A stretch of 64,000 nt of DNA. Origin: Desulfosporosinus metallidurans. GTDB taxonomy: Bacteria; Bacillota; Desulfitobacteriia; Desulfitobacteriales; Desulfitobacteriaceae. How positions within the stretch are numbered: the stretch's first letter is position 1; each line of letters starts with the position of its first letter. Shown piece after piece: positions 11,799 through 19,502 of the stretch. Position numbers and translations under genes: made by a program. The notes beneath the pieces are model-generated. The model was not told where the DNA came from. It searched no databases and saw only the letters and a list, made by a program, of their open reading frames with translations. The stretch spans positions 209,057 through 273,056 of the forward strand of contig NZ_MLBF01000001.1 of NCBI RefSeq assembly GCF_001936615.1. Reading direction: 5' to 3'.

Positions 11799-11831
11799 CA
11801 GAAAGTATAACTGACAGTTATATACTTTCTG
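11799..11831. repeat. Inverted repeat, probable broken 5' end of dispersed repeat R1
   Basis: CAGAAAGTATA (11799-11809) and its exact complement (11821-11831) flank an 11-base loop. The left arm is the same word that starts repeat R1 at 12042, 13655 and 61892. It lies 18 bases after the pdxT stop and may terminate transcription, although no U-run follows. Confidence 0.55.
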
Positions 11832-11970
11832 GGAGGTCCCTTCTCGCCATCACGGCGCTTTGCCATCACGACACCTAGCCATCCCGGCACCATGCCATCC
11901 ATGGCGGTGTCTAATCTCAAACGTCCTTGTTTGAGTCATGGCTACAGGGACACTTGGCCATCCTTGGCCA
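11832..11970 (-). repeat. Structured repeat R2, copy 1 (inverted relative to copy 2)
   Basis: The minus strand of this stretch matches 45921-46029 closely: GGCCAAGGATGGCC, then a TGTCCCTGTAGCC segment, a CTCAAAC-6 bases-GTTTGAG hairpin, and a run of GATGGC words spaced by about 14-18 bases. This copy has about two more GATGGC units than copy 2. It contains no open frame and sits between two halves of repeat R1. Confidence 0.75.
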
Positions 11971-12036
11971 GCGCATAAGTGCAACTAAGGTGACCGCCAG
12001 CGCCTGTGGCTTGGCGCTAGCCAAGTTTTCTTTATA
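11971..12036 (+). repeat. Dispersed repeat R1, copy A (3' part)
   Basis: GCATAAGTGCAACTA, a variable centre, then CTTGGC-GCTA-GCCAAG (12010-12025) followed by TTTTCTTTAT. The last hairpin plus T-rich tail looks like an intrinsic terminator. The missing 5' part may be the CAGAAAGTATA at 11799, separated from it by R2. Confidence 0.75.
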
Positions 12037-12041
12037 CCAGT

Positions 12042-12126
12042 CAGAAAGTATAAGTTTCGGGTGGCATAAGTGCAACTAGGGCGAACGCCTTCGCTAAGGC
12101 TTGGCGCTAGCCAAGTTTTCTTTATA
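12042..12126 (+). repeat. Dispersed repeat R1, copy B (full length)
   Basis: A full R1 unit of about 85 bases: CAGAAAGTATAA, GGCATAAGTGCAACTA, CGCCTTCGCTAAGG, then the perfect hairpin CTTGGC-GCTA-GCCAAG (12100-12115) and TTTTCTTTAT. It lies directly before the serS ribosome site. The terminator-like end would have to be leaky, or the serS promoter must lie within or just after it. Confidence 0.75.
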
Positions 12127-12145
12127 GGCATGGGAGGTTTTTAGT

Positions 12146-13411
12146 ATGTTGGATCTCAAATTTGTTCGCAATAATCCTGAAGTGGTTAAGGAAGCCTTGC
12201 AAAAGCGTCATGTTTCAATTAGCCTAGACCACTTTTTAATACAAGAAGAAGAAAGACGCAAACTTCTTTTTGAAATTGAAACTTTAAAGGCCCGTCGTAA
12301 TTCTGTTTCTGAAGAAGTCGGGCGTCTAAAAAAGAACGGGGAAGATGCCGAAAGCCTCGTTTTAGAAATGCGTGAAGTCGGTCAAACCCTTAAGGATTTG
12401 GAACAAAAATCAGCGGATATTGTACAAGACATGGAAAAGGTGCTCTATGAGATACCTAATATTCCCCATGTCTCTGTGCCAGTTGGTACGGATGAAAGTG
12501 ACAATGTTCAAGTTCGCTCATGGGGAACCCCTCGCGTTTTTGATTTTGAGCCAAAGGCACATTATGAAGTTGGCGAAAAGCTGGAAGTTTTTGATTTCGT
12601 CCGAGCTGCTAAAGTCACAGGTGCTCGGTTTACCTTTTATAAAGGGTTGGGCGCTAAACTGGAACGTTCCCTCATTTCGTTCATGCTTGATCGTCACACG
12701 ACCAAGGGATATACAGAAATACTTCCGCCGTACTTGGTCAATCGCAGCTCAATGGTCGGGACGGGTCAACTGCCTAAATTTGAAGATGACGCCTTTAAAA
12801 TTGTCGGAACGGACTATTTCTTGATTCCAACGGCTGAAGTACCAGTCACAAATCTCTATCGCGAAGAAATTCTTGCTGGCAGTCAATTGCCAATTTATCA
12901 TTGTGCTTACAGTACCTGTTTTCGTTCTGAGGCGGGGTCTGCGGGACGAGATACTCGGGGGCTTATTCGCCAGCACCAATTTAATAAAGTGGAGCTTGTC
13001 AAATTCGCGTTTCCTGAGAATTCCTATGATGAACTGGAATCGTTGACAAGAGACGCTGAAAGTATTCTTCAAGAATTAGAACTTCCTTATCGAGTCATGA
13101 CATTATCAACGGGAGATCTCGGGTTTAGTTCTGCCAAAACATATGACTTAGAAGTATGGTTACCTAGTTTTAACACTTATAGGGAAATCTCTTCTTGTAG
13201 TAATTTTGAAGATTTCCAAGCACGGCGGGCAAACATACGTTTTCGAAGAGGCCCTAAGGAAAAACCTGAGTATATCCATACCCTCAATGGTAGTGGCTTA
13301 GCGATTGGACGTACGGTTGCTGCTATAATGGAGAATTACCAGGAAGATGATGGTCGGGTGCGTGTTCCTAAAGTACTACAGCCTTATATGGGCGTTGAAT
13401 ATATTGGATAA
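12146..13411 (+). CDS. serS: Seryl-tRNA synthetase
   Basis: Class II aminoacyl-tRNA synthetase charging tRNA-Ser. 421 residues, normal length. An N-terminal long coiled-coil arm (about residues 25-105) that holds the tRNA, then the catalytic core with class II motif 2 [21 protein letters not shown] (near 255) and motif 3 [10 protein letters not shown] near the C-terminus. GGGAGG lies before the ATG. No T-box leader is visible. Two tRNA-Ser genes lie within 1.1 kb downstream. Confidence 0.97.
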   Translation: MLDLKFVRNNPEVVKEALQKRHVSISLDHFLIQEEERRKLLFEIETLKARRNSVSEEVGRLKKNGEDAESLVLEMREVGQTLKDLEQKSADIVQDMEKVLYEIPNIPHVSVPVGTDESDNVQVRSWGTPRVFDFEPKAHYEVGEKLEVFDFVRAAKVTGARFTFYKGLGAKLERSLISFMLDRHTTKGYTEILPPYLVNRSSMVGTGQLPKFEDDAFKIVGTDYFLIPTAEVPVTNLYREEILAGSQLPIYHCAYSTCFRSEAGSAGRDTRGLIRQHQFNKVELVKFAFPENSYDELESLTRDAESILQELELPYRVMTLSTGDLGFSSAKTYDLEVWLPSFNTYREISSCSNFEDFQARRANIRFRRGPKEKPEYIHTLNGSGLAIGRTVAAIMENYQEDDGRVRVPKVLQPYMGVEYIG

Positions 13412-13463
13412 AAGTTATATCTAAATCTTTATAAAATCTCAATGTTTTTGGATATATAAAGAG

Positions 13464-13492
13464 TTGTATTTTGAAAACAAATATGATATGCT
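13464..13492 (+). promoter_or_regulatory. Promoter for tRNA-Ser(UGA)
   Basis: TTGTAT (13464-13469) and TATGCT (13487-13492) lie 17 bases apart, ending 18 bases before the mature tRNA 5' end. Confidence 0.5.
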
Positions 13493-13510
13493 ATTACAGG
13501 TCATCTACTT

Positions 13511-13600
13511 GGAGGGGTGTTCGAGTGGTTTAAGGACCCGGTCTTGAAAACCGGTGACTCCGTAAGGGGTCCGTGGGTTCGAATCCCACCCCCTCCGCCA
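13511..13600 (+). tRNA. tRNA-Ser (anticodon UGA)
   Basis: A 90-base cloverleaf with encoded CCA. Acceptor GGAGGGG pairs with CCCCTCC, the anticodon loop CTTGAAA carries TGA, there is a long class II variable arm, and the T-loop has TTCGAATC. Follows serS by 99 bases. Confidence 0.96.
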
Positions 13601-13654
13601 ATTTCGAAGTTCGATGTTCGAGTGAATGACTTTTTATGTCACCCGCTGCTATAT

Positions 13655-13736
13655 CAGAAAGTAAAATTTCTGGTGGCATAAGTGCAACTAGGCAGCCGCC
13701 TTCGCCAAGGCTTGACGCCAACTAAGTTTTCTTTAT
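13655..13736 (+). repeat. Dispersed repeat R1, copy C
   Basis: CAGAAAGTA, GGCATAAGTGCAACTAGG, CGCCTTCGCCAAGG and a decayed final hairpin (CTTGACGCCAACTAAG) ending in TTTTCTTTAT. Its end abuts the first base of tRNA-Arg(UCG), so it forms part of that tRNA's leader. Confidence 0.75.
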
Positions 13737-13813
13737 GCGCTCGTAGTTCAGCTGGATAGAGCGTCTGACTTCGAATCAGGATGTCGGGGGTTCGAATCCC
13801 TCCGAGCGCACCA
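13737..13813 (+). tRNA. tRNA-Arg (anticodon UCG)
   Basis: A 77-base cloverleaf with encoded CCA. Acceptor GCGCTCG/CGAGCGC, anticodon loop CTTCGAA with TCG, T-loop TTCGAATC. It begins directly at the end of repeat R1 copy C. Confidence 0.96.
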
Positions 13814-13840
13814 CTTCAATATTTTAATGTTCGCCATTAA

Positions 13841-13918
13841 GGCCTCGTAGCTCAGTGGATAGAGCGGGGGTTTCCTAAACCCTGTCTTGCGGAGGTTCGA
13901 CTCCTCCCGGGGTCACCA
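13841..13918 (+). tRNA. tRNA-Arg (anticodon CCU)
   Basis: A 78-base cloverleaf with encoded CCA. Acceptor GGCCTCG pairs with CGGGGTC with wobble pairs, anticodon loop TTCCTAA carries CCT, T-loop TTCGACTC. 27 bases after the previous tRNA. Confidence 0.93.
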
Positions 13919-13931
13919 CAAAGAGGGGTAT

Positions 13932-14378
13932 ATGCTTCATCAAGATTGGATGCATCTTGCACTAACACAGGCTCAAATGGCTTTTGAACAAGGGGAAGTT
14001 CCAATTGGAGCGGTCGTTGTTCATCACGGTCGAGTGATTGCCGCTGCGCACAATGAAAGAGAACAGAAAAATGACCCGACAGCTCATGCTGAAGTCTTGG
14101 CAATCCAACGGGCAGCTGAAGTGTTGGGAAGTTGGCGCTTAACGGAGGCCAGCTTATATGTTACTTTAGAGCCTTGTCCGATGTGTGCAGGAGCTATTAT
14201 GCAGTCGCGCATCAAGCAAGTCGTTTATGGAGCGATGGATTTAAAAGGCGGAGCCACAGGTTCGGTAATGAATGTCTTGGACTATAACCTTTGGAACCAC
14301 AAAGTGGATATCGTGGCAGGGATCTTGGAAAAAGAATGCTCTGACATGTTAAAGTTGTTTTTTAGTAGATTGCGCTGA
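13932..14378 (+). CDS. tadA: tRNA-specific adenosine deaminase TadA
   Basis: Converts A34 to inosine in tRNA-Arg(ACG). 148 residues from the ATG at 13932 behind GAGGGG. The frame extends 15 codons into the tRNA-Arg gene and is not a credible start. Zinc/catalytic motifs HAEVLAI (His and Glu, about residues 57-63) and PCPMCAGA (about 87-94). It lies between arginine and serine tRNA genes, as in many Firmicutes. Confidence 0.96.
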   Translation: MLHQDWMHLALTQAQMAFEQGEVPIGAVVVHHGRVIAAAHNEREQKNDPTAHAEVLAIQRAAEVLGSWRLTEASLYVTLEPCPMCAGAIMQSRIKQVVYGAMDLKGGATGSVMNVLDYNLWNHKVDIVAGILEKECSDMLKLFFSRLR

Positions 14379-14396
14379 TGTTCAGCGTTAATTCAT

Positions 14397-14489
14397 GGAG
14401 AGATGGTTGAGTTGGTCGAAGGCGCTCGACTCGAAATCGAGTAGGGTCCGAAAGGGCTCTCGTGGGTTCGAATCCCACTCTCTCCGCCA
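14397..14489 (+). tRNA. tRNA-Ser (anticodon CGA); left boundary of the biotin island
   Basis: A 93-base cloverleaf with encoded CCA. Acceptor GGAGAGA/TCTCTCC, anticodon loop CTCGAAA with CGA, long variable arm, T-loop TTCGAATC. Its 3' half (from about 14429) and the following terminator recur in degenerate form at 21396-21503, on the far side of the biotin genes. Confidence 0.96.
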
Positions 14490-14503
14490 ATTACATAGAA
14501 ATC

Positions 14504-14537
14504 AAGGGTCTTTGCGGTTTAATGCGAAGACCCTTTT
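14504..14537 (+). terminator. Terminator of tRNA-Ser(CGA)
   Basis: AAGGGTCTTTGCG and GCGAAGACCCTTTT form a strong stem with a 7-base loop ending in a T-run. A near-copy lies at 21471-21503. Confidence 0.85.
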
Positions 14538-14862
14538 ACTATTTTAGGATTATTCTTGGCTAGAGCCAACAAGGTAGCTCGGGTTCGACAGTCTGTAGGC
14601 ACGTAAAAAAAATCTCTTGACCCTCTGTTAATTCCGTTCTCCAACAATATAGTGGCCGCCAGCCTGTGAAGGATGCGCAGGTTTTCCACGGATGAAAAAC
14701 CTCGATCAGCCACTGTAACCACCCGACCGAGCTTCCAGAGGTTAAGTCTCTCTTAACCTCTGGAATGACCGTCATATCGAATGTGTTTCCGGGCCTGGAC
14801 AAGCATCGTATGGGAGTCCCGTCCTGGGTCACCGCTAGCCTACGCATTTTTGAGTTATTCAC
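14519..14862 (-). pseudogene. IS4/IS1634-type transposase remnant, frameshifted
   Basis: Two minus-strand frames together resemble the middle of an IS1634-like DDE transposase. The first (from 14862) carries LAVTQDGTPIRC and RPGNTFDMTVIPEVKRDL. After a frameshift the second (from 14722) carries VTVADRGFSSVENLR, containing the DRGFSS motif around the second catalytic Asp. Both ends are missing, and no terminal inverted repeats were recognised. It is a decayed fragment inside the tRNA-bounded island. Family assignment rests on motif resemblance only. Confidence 0.65.
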
Positions 14863-15012
14863 TTGTGGATAACTCGTTAAACCCGCATGGTTAAAGGATA
14901 TTGAATTTCTTTGTGTGCCTAAAACGGTTTTGACTGTCGAACCCGAGCTTTAGAGTCGCATTGAATGGCTCGGCTCGTGAAGCTGGATTGAGGAATGCTG
15001 GTACCACAGTCT

Positions 15013-15057
15013 ATTGTAAACTAAATAACAACAATTTGTTGACATTTAGTTTACAAT
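15013..15057. promoter_or_regulatory. 45-bp dyad upstream of bioD, related to the BirA half-sites
   Basis: ATTGTAAACTAAAT (15013-15026) and its exact complement (15044-15057) flank an inner palindrome CAACAA-T-TTGTTG (15029-15041) with the same centre, 15035. The outer ends contain the BirA half-sites TTGTAAAC and GTTTACAA, but their 27-base spacing is wider than in a normal operator. The promoter -35 lies inside it. It could bind two BirA dimers or another regulator. Confidence 0.6.
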
Positions 15058-15067
15058 GGCTTAAATT
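15039..15067 (+). promoter_or_regulatory. Promoter of the biotin operon
   Basis: TTGACA (15039-15044) with a TTAAAT/TAAATT -10 at 15061-15067, spacer 16-17 bases. The -35 lies in the 45-bp dyad, and the -10 directly precedes the BirA operator, an arrangement suited to repression. Confidence 0.55.
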
Positions 15068-15068
15068 A

Positions 15069-15100
15069 TTGTAAACCTATAATTTTATAAAAGTTTACAA
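15069..15100. promoter_or_regulatory. BirA operator of the biotin operon
   Basis: TTGTAAAC (15069-15076), 16 bases, GTTTACAA (15093-15100): the half-sites and spacing match the biotin-protein-ligase/repressor operator known from Firmicutes. It covers the expected start of transcription and ends 15 bases before bioD. Repression by BirA with biotinyl-AMP is expected from family knowledge. Confidence 0.85.
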
Positions 15101-15115
15101 TGAGGTGATGTTCAT

Positions 15116-15868
15116 ATGGTAATGCATAACAACGGCCTTTTTATTACCGGTACTGATACCGGAGTGGGGAAAACCGTGATAACAGCTGGACTATTAGGAG
15201 CTCTACGGAGGCGCGGTACTAACGCTATAGCCATTAAACCCATCCAGAGTGGAGGAATTCTTCGTGAAAACCAATTGATATCTGAAGATGCTTATTTTTA
15301 TGGAGCGGTAACTGACTTACCTTATACCTCCCGTGAATTAAATCCTATTTGTCTGCAACCGTCTTTAGCTCCGGCTGTTGCCGCTGAAATCGAAGGTGTG
15401 ACTCTTAACTTGGAGACTATGCTGGACCATTTTCTCAAGATTTCGGCAGAACATCAACTTACCTTGGTGGAGGGGGCCGGTGGCTTGATGGTTCCGCTGG
15501 TGAGTACCGGGGTAACAGTGGCAGATCTGGCGGTGAGAATGAACTTACCTTTATTAGTCGTTGCCCGACCTAATCTGGGAACCATTAATCATACTTGCTT
15601 AACAGTGGCTTATGCCAAGGCTAGGGGACTAAAGGTAGCTGGAATTATTATTAACATGTACGATCATCATAATTCTGGGGTAGCTGAGCGGACTAATCCA
15701 GGTTTAATTGAAACTATGACAGGGGTACCCATATTGGGGTTAGTTCCGATGGTGGAGGGGCTTACAGTTGAAGGGGAAAACCCTCAACCTGGTGACTTAA
15801 TTACTTTAATAGAAAATTATGTCGATGTAGATCAACTACTTAAGACTTTAAATCATGAAATTTTTTAA
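15116..15868 (+). CDS. bioD: Dethiobiotin synthetase
   Basis: ATP-dependent carboxylation of 7,8-diaminopelargonate to dethiobiotin, the penultimate biotin step. 250 residues. P-loop GTDTGVGKT (about residues 12-20), substrate-loop KPIQSGG (about 42-48) and VEGAGGLMVPL (about 120) are typical. Two ATGs are close (15116 and 15122). GAGGTGATG lies upstream. First gene of the bio operon; bioA follows after 27 bases. Confidence 0.96.
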   Translation: MVMHNNGLFITGTDTGVGKTVITAGLLGALRRRGTNAIAIKPIQSGGILRENQLISEDAYFYGAVTDLPYTSRELNPICLQPSLAPAVAAEIEGVTLNLETMLDHFLKISAEHQLTLVEGAGGLMVPLVSTGVTVADLAVRMNLPLLVVARPNLGTINHTCLTVAYAKARGLKVAGIIINMYDHHNSGVAERTNPGLIETMTGVPILGLVPMVEGLTVEGENPQPGDLITLIENYVDVDQLLKTLNHEIF

Positions 15869-15895
15869 AAACCAAATCTTAAGGAGTTGAGGTAA

Positions 15896-17266
15896 TTGGA
15901 ATTAGATTATAGCCAATTGGCACAGTGGGATAAGGATTATGTCTGGCATCCTTTTACACAAATGCAAATGTGGAATGCCGCTGATCCGTTAATCATTGGA
16001 CGAGGGGAAGGTAGTTACTTGATAGATATCCAGGGCAATCGTTATTTGGATGGGATATCTTCCTTATGGGTTACGGTACACGGTCATGCGCATCCTGTTT
16101 TGACCCAGGCTATCAAAGATCAAGTGGATAAAATTGCCCATACTACGTTACTGGGGTTAGCTAATGTTCCTTCCATTCAACTGGCAAAAAAGCTAGTGGA
16201 GATTACCCCTCCTGGTTTAACTAAGGTCTTCTATTCTGATGCGGGTGCCACTTCGGTAGAGATCGCTTTAAAGATTGCTTTTCAGTATTGGCAGCAACAA
16301 ACAGATCCCCAGGAGCGGCAAAAGAAGAAATTCATCTCTCTAGAAGAGGCTTATCACGGGGATACTGTGGGAGCGGTAAGTGTCGGCGGTATGGATTTGT
16401 TTCATGCTACGTATCGAGATTTGTTGTTTGAAGGGTATAAGGTACCTACTCCTTATTGCTATCGCTGCCCGTTGGGACGGGAGCGTGATCAGTGTAATTT
16501 AGCTTGTGTGCAGGTTGTTGAGGATATTATGGAGGAGCATCATCAGGAAATTGCCGGCATGATTATTGAACCTCTAGTGCAAGGGGCCGCAGGGATGCTT
16601 ACGGCACCCGTTGGGTACCTGAGGAAGATACGCGAGCTTTGCACTAAATACAATATTTTAATGATCGCGGACGAAGTGGCTGTAGGCTTTGGTCGTACCG
16701 GCACCTTGTTTGCTTGTGAGCAAGAAGGGGTTAGTCCTGACATCATGTGTATTGCCAAGGGACTGACGGGGGGGTATTTACCCCTTGCTGCTACTTTGAC
16801 CACAGAAACAATTTTCCAAGCTTTTCTGGGGGAACCACGGGAGTGTAAAACCTTTTTCCATGGTCATACTTTTACGGGAAATCCCGTGGGGTGTGCAGTG
16901 GCCCTAGCAAATATTGAGGTCATAGAACAAACCCGGTTGATTCAGCATGTCCAAGATTTAGCCCGGATGCTAAGTGGTAAATTAGAGGGGTTTAAATCAT
17001 TGAGTCATGTGGGCGATATCCGTCAGAAAGGCTTAATGGTGGGAATAGAGCTGGTTCGGGACAAGCAGACCAAAGAGCCCTATACGCTAGAGGAAAATAT
17101 TGGTCATCAAGTCATTTTGGAAGCTCGCAGGCACGGTTTGATTATTCGTCCCTTAGGTAATGTCCTTGTTCTGATGCCCATTTTAGCGATGAGTGAGGAA
17201 CAATTACAACAAGTGCTATCCATAACCTACCAGGCTATTAAAAATGTGACTGAAAGGGAGTCGTAA
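15896..17266 (+). CDS. bioA: Adenosylmethionine-8-amino-7-oxononanoate aminotransferase
   Basis: PLP enzyme that converts KAPA to DAPA with S-adenosylmethionine (or, in some Firmicutes, lysine) as amino donor. 456 residues from a TTG start with AAGGAG 9 bases upstream. Class III aminotransferase features: WHPFTQM near the N-terminus, SDAGATSVEIALKIA, IADEVAVGFGRTG and the Schiff-base lysine in CIAKGLTGGY (about residue 289). Its stop codon overlaps the bioB start (TAATG). Confidence 0.96.
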   Translation: MELDYSQLAQWDKDYVWHPFTQMQMWNAADPLIIGRGEGSYLIDIQGNRYLDGISSLWVTVHGHAHPVLTQAIKDQVDKIAHTTLLGLANVPSIQLAKKLVEITPPGLTKVFYSDAGATSVEIALKIAFQYWQQQTDPQERQKKKFISLEEAYHGDTVGAVSVGGMDLFHATYRDLLFEGYKVPTPYCYRCPLGRERDQCNLACVQVVEDIMEEHHQEIAGMIIEPLVQGAAGMLTAPVGYLRKIRELCTKYNILMIADEVAVGFGRTGTLFACEQEGVSPDIMCIAKGLTGGYLPLAATLTTETIFQAFLGEPRECKTFFHGHTFTGNPVGCAVALANIEVIEQTRLIQHVQDLARMLSGKLEGFKSLSHVGDIRQKGLMVGIELVRDKQTKEPYTLEENIGHQVILEARRHGLIIRPLGNVLVLMPILAMSEEQLQQVLSITYQAIKNVTERES

Positions 17267-18252
17267 TGACAGCTATGTGTAAGGTTGATGTAATTAACCG
17301 GTTAGAGGAAAAGGTTTTGGCTGGTCAGGACATTACCCAAGAAGAGGCCCGAACGTTGGGAGAATTAGCAGGCCCTGAGCTGTATCAGCTGTTTGCAGCT
17401 GCTAGCAGGATTCGTGATCTACGGGCTGGCAAAAAGGTGGACCTGTGTTCTATTATTAACGCCAAGTCTGGTCAGTGTTCAGAAAACTGTAAATTTTGTG
17501 CCCAGTCGGCGCATCATCAAACTGAAGTGGACGTTTATGATTTGTTGAATGAAGAGTCGATTTTAGAACGGGCACTTCAGATGGAAGCGGAAGGAGCTGG
17601 GCGGTTCTCTCTGGTGACTAGCGGCAGGGGGATAAGTGAAGGCGATTTTCTTAAGTCTTTAGCCATTTACCGCCGTTTAGCCCGAGAAACGAACCTGAAG
17701 CTTTGTGCATCCCTAGGGATAATTACCGAAGACATGGCTCGAAGCTTAAGGGAAGCTGGTGTAACCATGTACCATCATAATCTGGAAACATCGGAAAGCT
17801 ACTTTCCTCATATATGTACGACTCACAATTATCAAGACCGCATCAACACCATAAAAGCGTGTCAGGCCGCTGATATGGAGGTTTGTAGCGGTGGGATTAT
17901 TTCGCTGGGTGAAACCATGGGCCAGCGCTTGGAGATGGCTTTTACTTTAAGGGAATTAAAGGTGCAGTCGGTTCCCATAAATATTCTCAATCCAATCGTT
18001 GGGACTGCCCTGGAAAACCAACGTGTGTTGCCTCCCCTGGAAATATTACAAACGATAGCAATTTTCCGTTTTATTTTACCAGAAGCGAGGCTGCGCTTTG
18101 CAGGTGGTCGCGAAAACGCCCTGCGAAATTTGCAAGCTATGGGTTATTTAGCGGGGATCAATGCTACCTTGGTGGGTAGTTATTTAACCACCTCAGGTCG
18201 CACCGTGGCTGAAGATATTCAAATGATCCTGGATATGGGGTTAGAAGTATAG
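17266..18252 (+). CDS. bioB: Biotin synthase
   Basis: Radical SAM enzyme inserting sulfur into dethiobiotin. 328 residues. The SAM-cluster motif CSENCKFC (about residues 66-73) is followed by AQSAHH. Other conserved cysteines for the [2Fe-2S] cluster are LCASLG, YHHNLETSE and EVCSGGI. Overlaps the bioA stop by one base, indicating translational coupling. Confidence 0.97.
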   Translation: MTAMCKVDVINRLEEKVLAGQDITQEEARTLGELAGPELYQLFAAASRIRDLRAGKKVDLCSIINAKSGQCSENCKFCAQSAHHQTEVDVYDLLNEESILERALQMEAEGAGRFSLVTSGRGISEGDFLKSLAIYRRLARETNLKLCASLGIITEDMARSLREAGVTMYHHNLETSESYFPHICTTHNYQDRINTIKACQAADMEVCSGGIISLGETMGQRLEMAFTLRELKVQSVPINILNPIVGTALENQRVLPPLEILQTIAIFRFILPEARLRFAGGRENALRNLQAMGYLAGINATLVGSYLTTSGRTVAEDIQMILDMGLEV

Positions 18253-18302
18253 GCGTATAGGCGTATCAGAGTATCGGAGCACAATAATCGGGGAAAACGG
18301 GG

Positions 18303-19490
18303 GTGGACCGGATGGAAGGATTTTACGCTGACTTGGAACAAAGGTTGGAAAATTTACGTGAAGAGCATCTTTTCCGGGAGTTGAAAAGTGTCACTGGAGC
18401 CATAGGCAAATGGGTGGAAATAAAGGGGAGGAGACTATTAAATCTTAGTAGCAACAATTACCTGGGTATTGCCTGTCATCCCATGTTAAAAACAGCCGCT
18501 ATCCAGGGGGTCCAACAGTTGGGCTGCAGTGCTACTTCGGCACGGTTAATCGTGGGAAACTACGAGTTGTATGATCAGGTGGAAAAAGACTTAGCCCGGT
18601 TTAAAGACACGGAAGCGGCGTTAATATTTAACTCCGGATATACGGCTAATGTAGGGATAATTCCAGCCTTAGCAGGCAGGGGAGACATAATCATCAGCGA
18701 TAAAATCAATCATGCCAGTATTATTGACGGTATCCGTCTGAGTGGAGCGGAATTTTTGCGCTATAAACATATTGACATGGTGGATTTGGAGCGCTGTTTA
18801 AAAAAGGCGGAGGGTTACCGAGGTAAATTGATCGTCACTGATAGCGTCTTTAGTATGGACGGTGATCTTGCCCCCCTCCCCGAAATTGTCAAATTGAAGG
18901 AAAAATACGGGGCGGTTTTGATGATTGATGAAGCCCATGGGAGTGGAATCTTCGGAGAAAACGGCCGTGGTTTGGCCGAATTCTATGAGGTAACGGATCG
19001 GGTGGAAATCACTATGGGTACCCTAGGCAAAGCCTTTGGTTGTTCCGGAGCCTATGTAGCCGGGCGGAAAGTACTCATAGATTATCTGCGTAATAAAGCC
19101 CGCAGCTTCATTTTCACAACTGGTCTCCCACCGTCCGTCTTGGCTAGTGTGCAAGCAGCACTACAGGTAGTACAACAGGAAAAGTGGCGGCGAGAAGAGG
19201 TTCTAGCCAAGGCTGCCTGGGTGCGGGATGAACTGACCGAGGCTGGATTTAATCTATTAAACAGTGAATGCCAAATTATTCCCATCCTAGTGGGGGATAA
19301 TGCAGCTACCCTAGCGTTCAGTAGACGTCTGTTTGATGTAAATATATTAGCAATGGCGGTCCGCCCCCCCACGGTACCGCTTAATGCGGCTCGGTTACGG
19401 TTAACCATTATGGCTACTCACAGCAACGAAGAGCTGGCTTGGGCTGTCGAACAAATAAAACAGATCGGGCGGGAATTAGCGATTATCTAA
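18303..19490 (+). CDS. bioF: 8-amino-7-oxononanoate synthase (KAPA synthase)
   Basis: PLP enzyme condensing pimeloyl-ACP (or CoA) with L-alanine. 395 residues from a GTG at 18303; an ATG at 18312 is an equal alternative. Alpha-oxoamine synthase features: NNYLG near residue 48, GNYELYDQVEKDLA, MIDEAHGSGIFG, and the PLP lysine in TLGKAFG (about residue 242). Closely related 2-amino-3-ketobutyrate CoA ligase cannot be excluded by sequence alone, but the bio context decides. Confidence 0.94.
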   Translation: MDRMEGFYADLEQRLENLREEHLFRELKSVTGAIGKWVEIKGRRLLNLSSNNYLGIACHPMLKTAAIQGVQQLGCSATSARLIVGNYELYDQVEKDLARFKDTEAALIFNSGYTANVGIIPALAGRGDIIISDKINHASIIDGIRLSGAEFLRYKHIDMVDLERCLKKAEGYRGKLIVTDSVFSMDGDLAPLPEIVKLKEKYGAVLMIDEAHGSGIFGENGRGLAEFYEVTDRVEITMGTLGKAFGCSGAYVAGRKVLIDYLRNKARSFIFTTGLPPSVLASVQAALQVVQQEKWRREEVLAKAAWVRDELTEAGFNLLNSECQIIPILVGDNAATLAFSRRLFDVNILAMAVRPPTVPLNAARLRLTIMATHSNEELAWAVEQIKQIGRELAII

Positions 19491-19502
19491 GGGGGGACGT
19501 CC

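Noticed and set aside
11799..12126. CRISPR array
   Set aside because: The repeats are few, unequal in length and spacing, and scattered through the window, with no cas genes.
11782..12145. T-box riboswitch upstream of serS
   Set aside because: No T-box sequence (AGGGTGGNACCGCG-like) or specifier stem is present. The gap is explained by repeats R1 and R2.
13530..13721. Minus-strand open frame containing GVGFEPTDP
   Set aside because: It is antisense to tRNA-Ser(UGA). GFEPT-type peptides are a known artefact of reading tRNA genes backwards.
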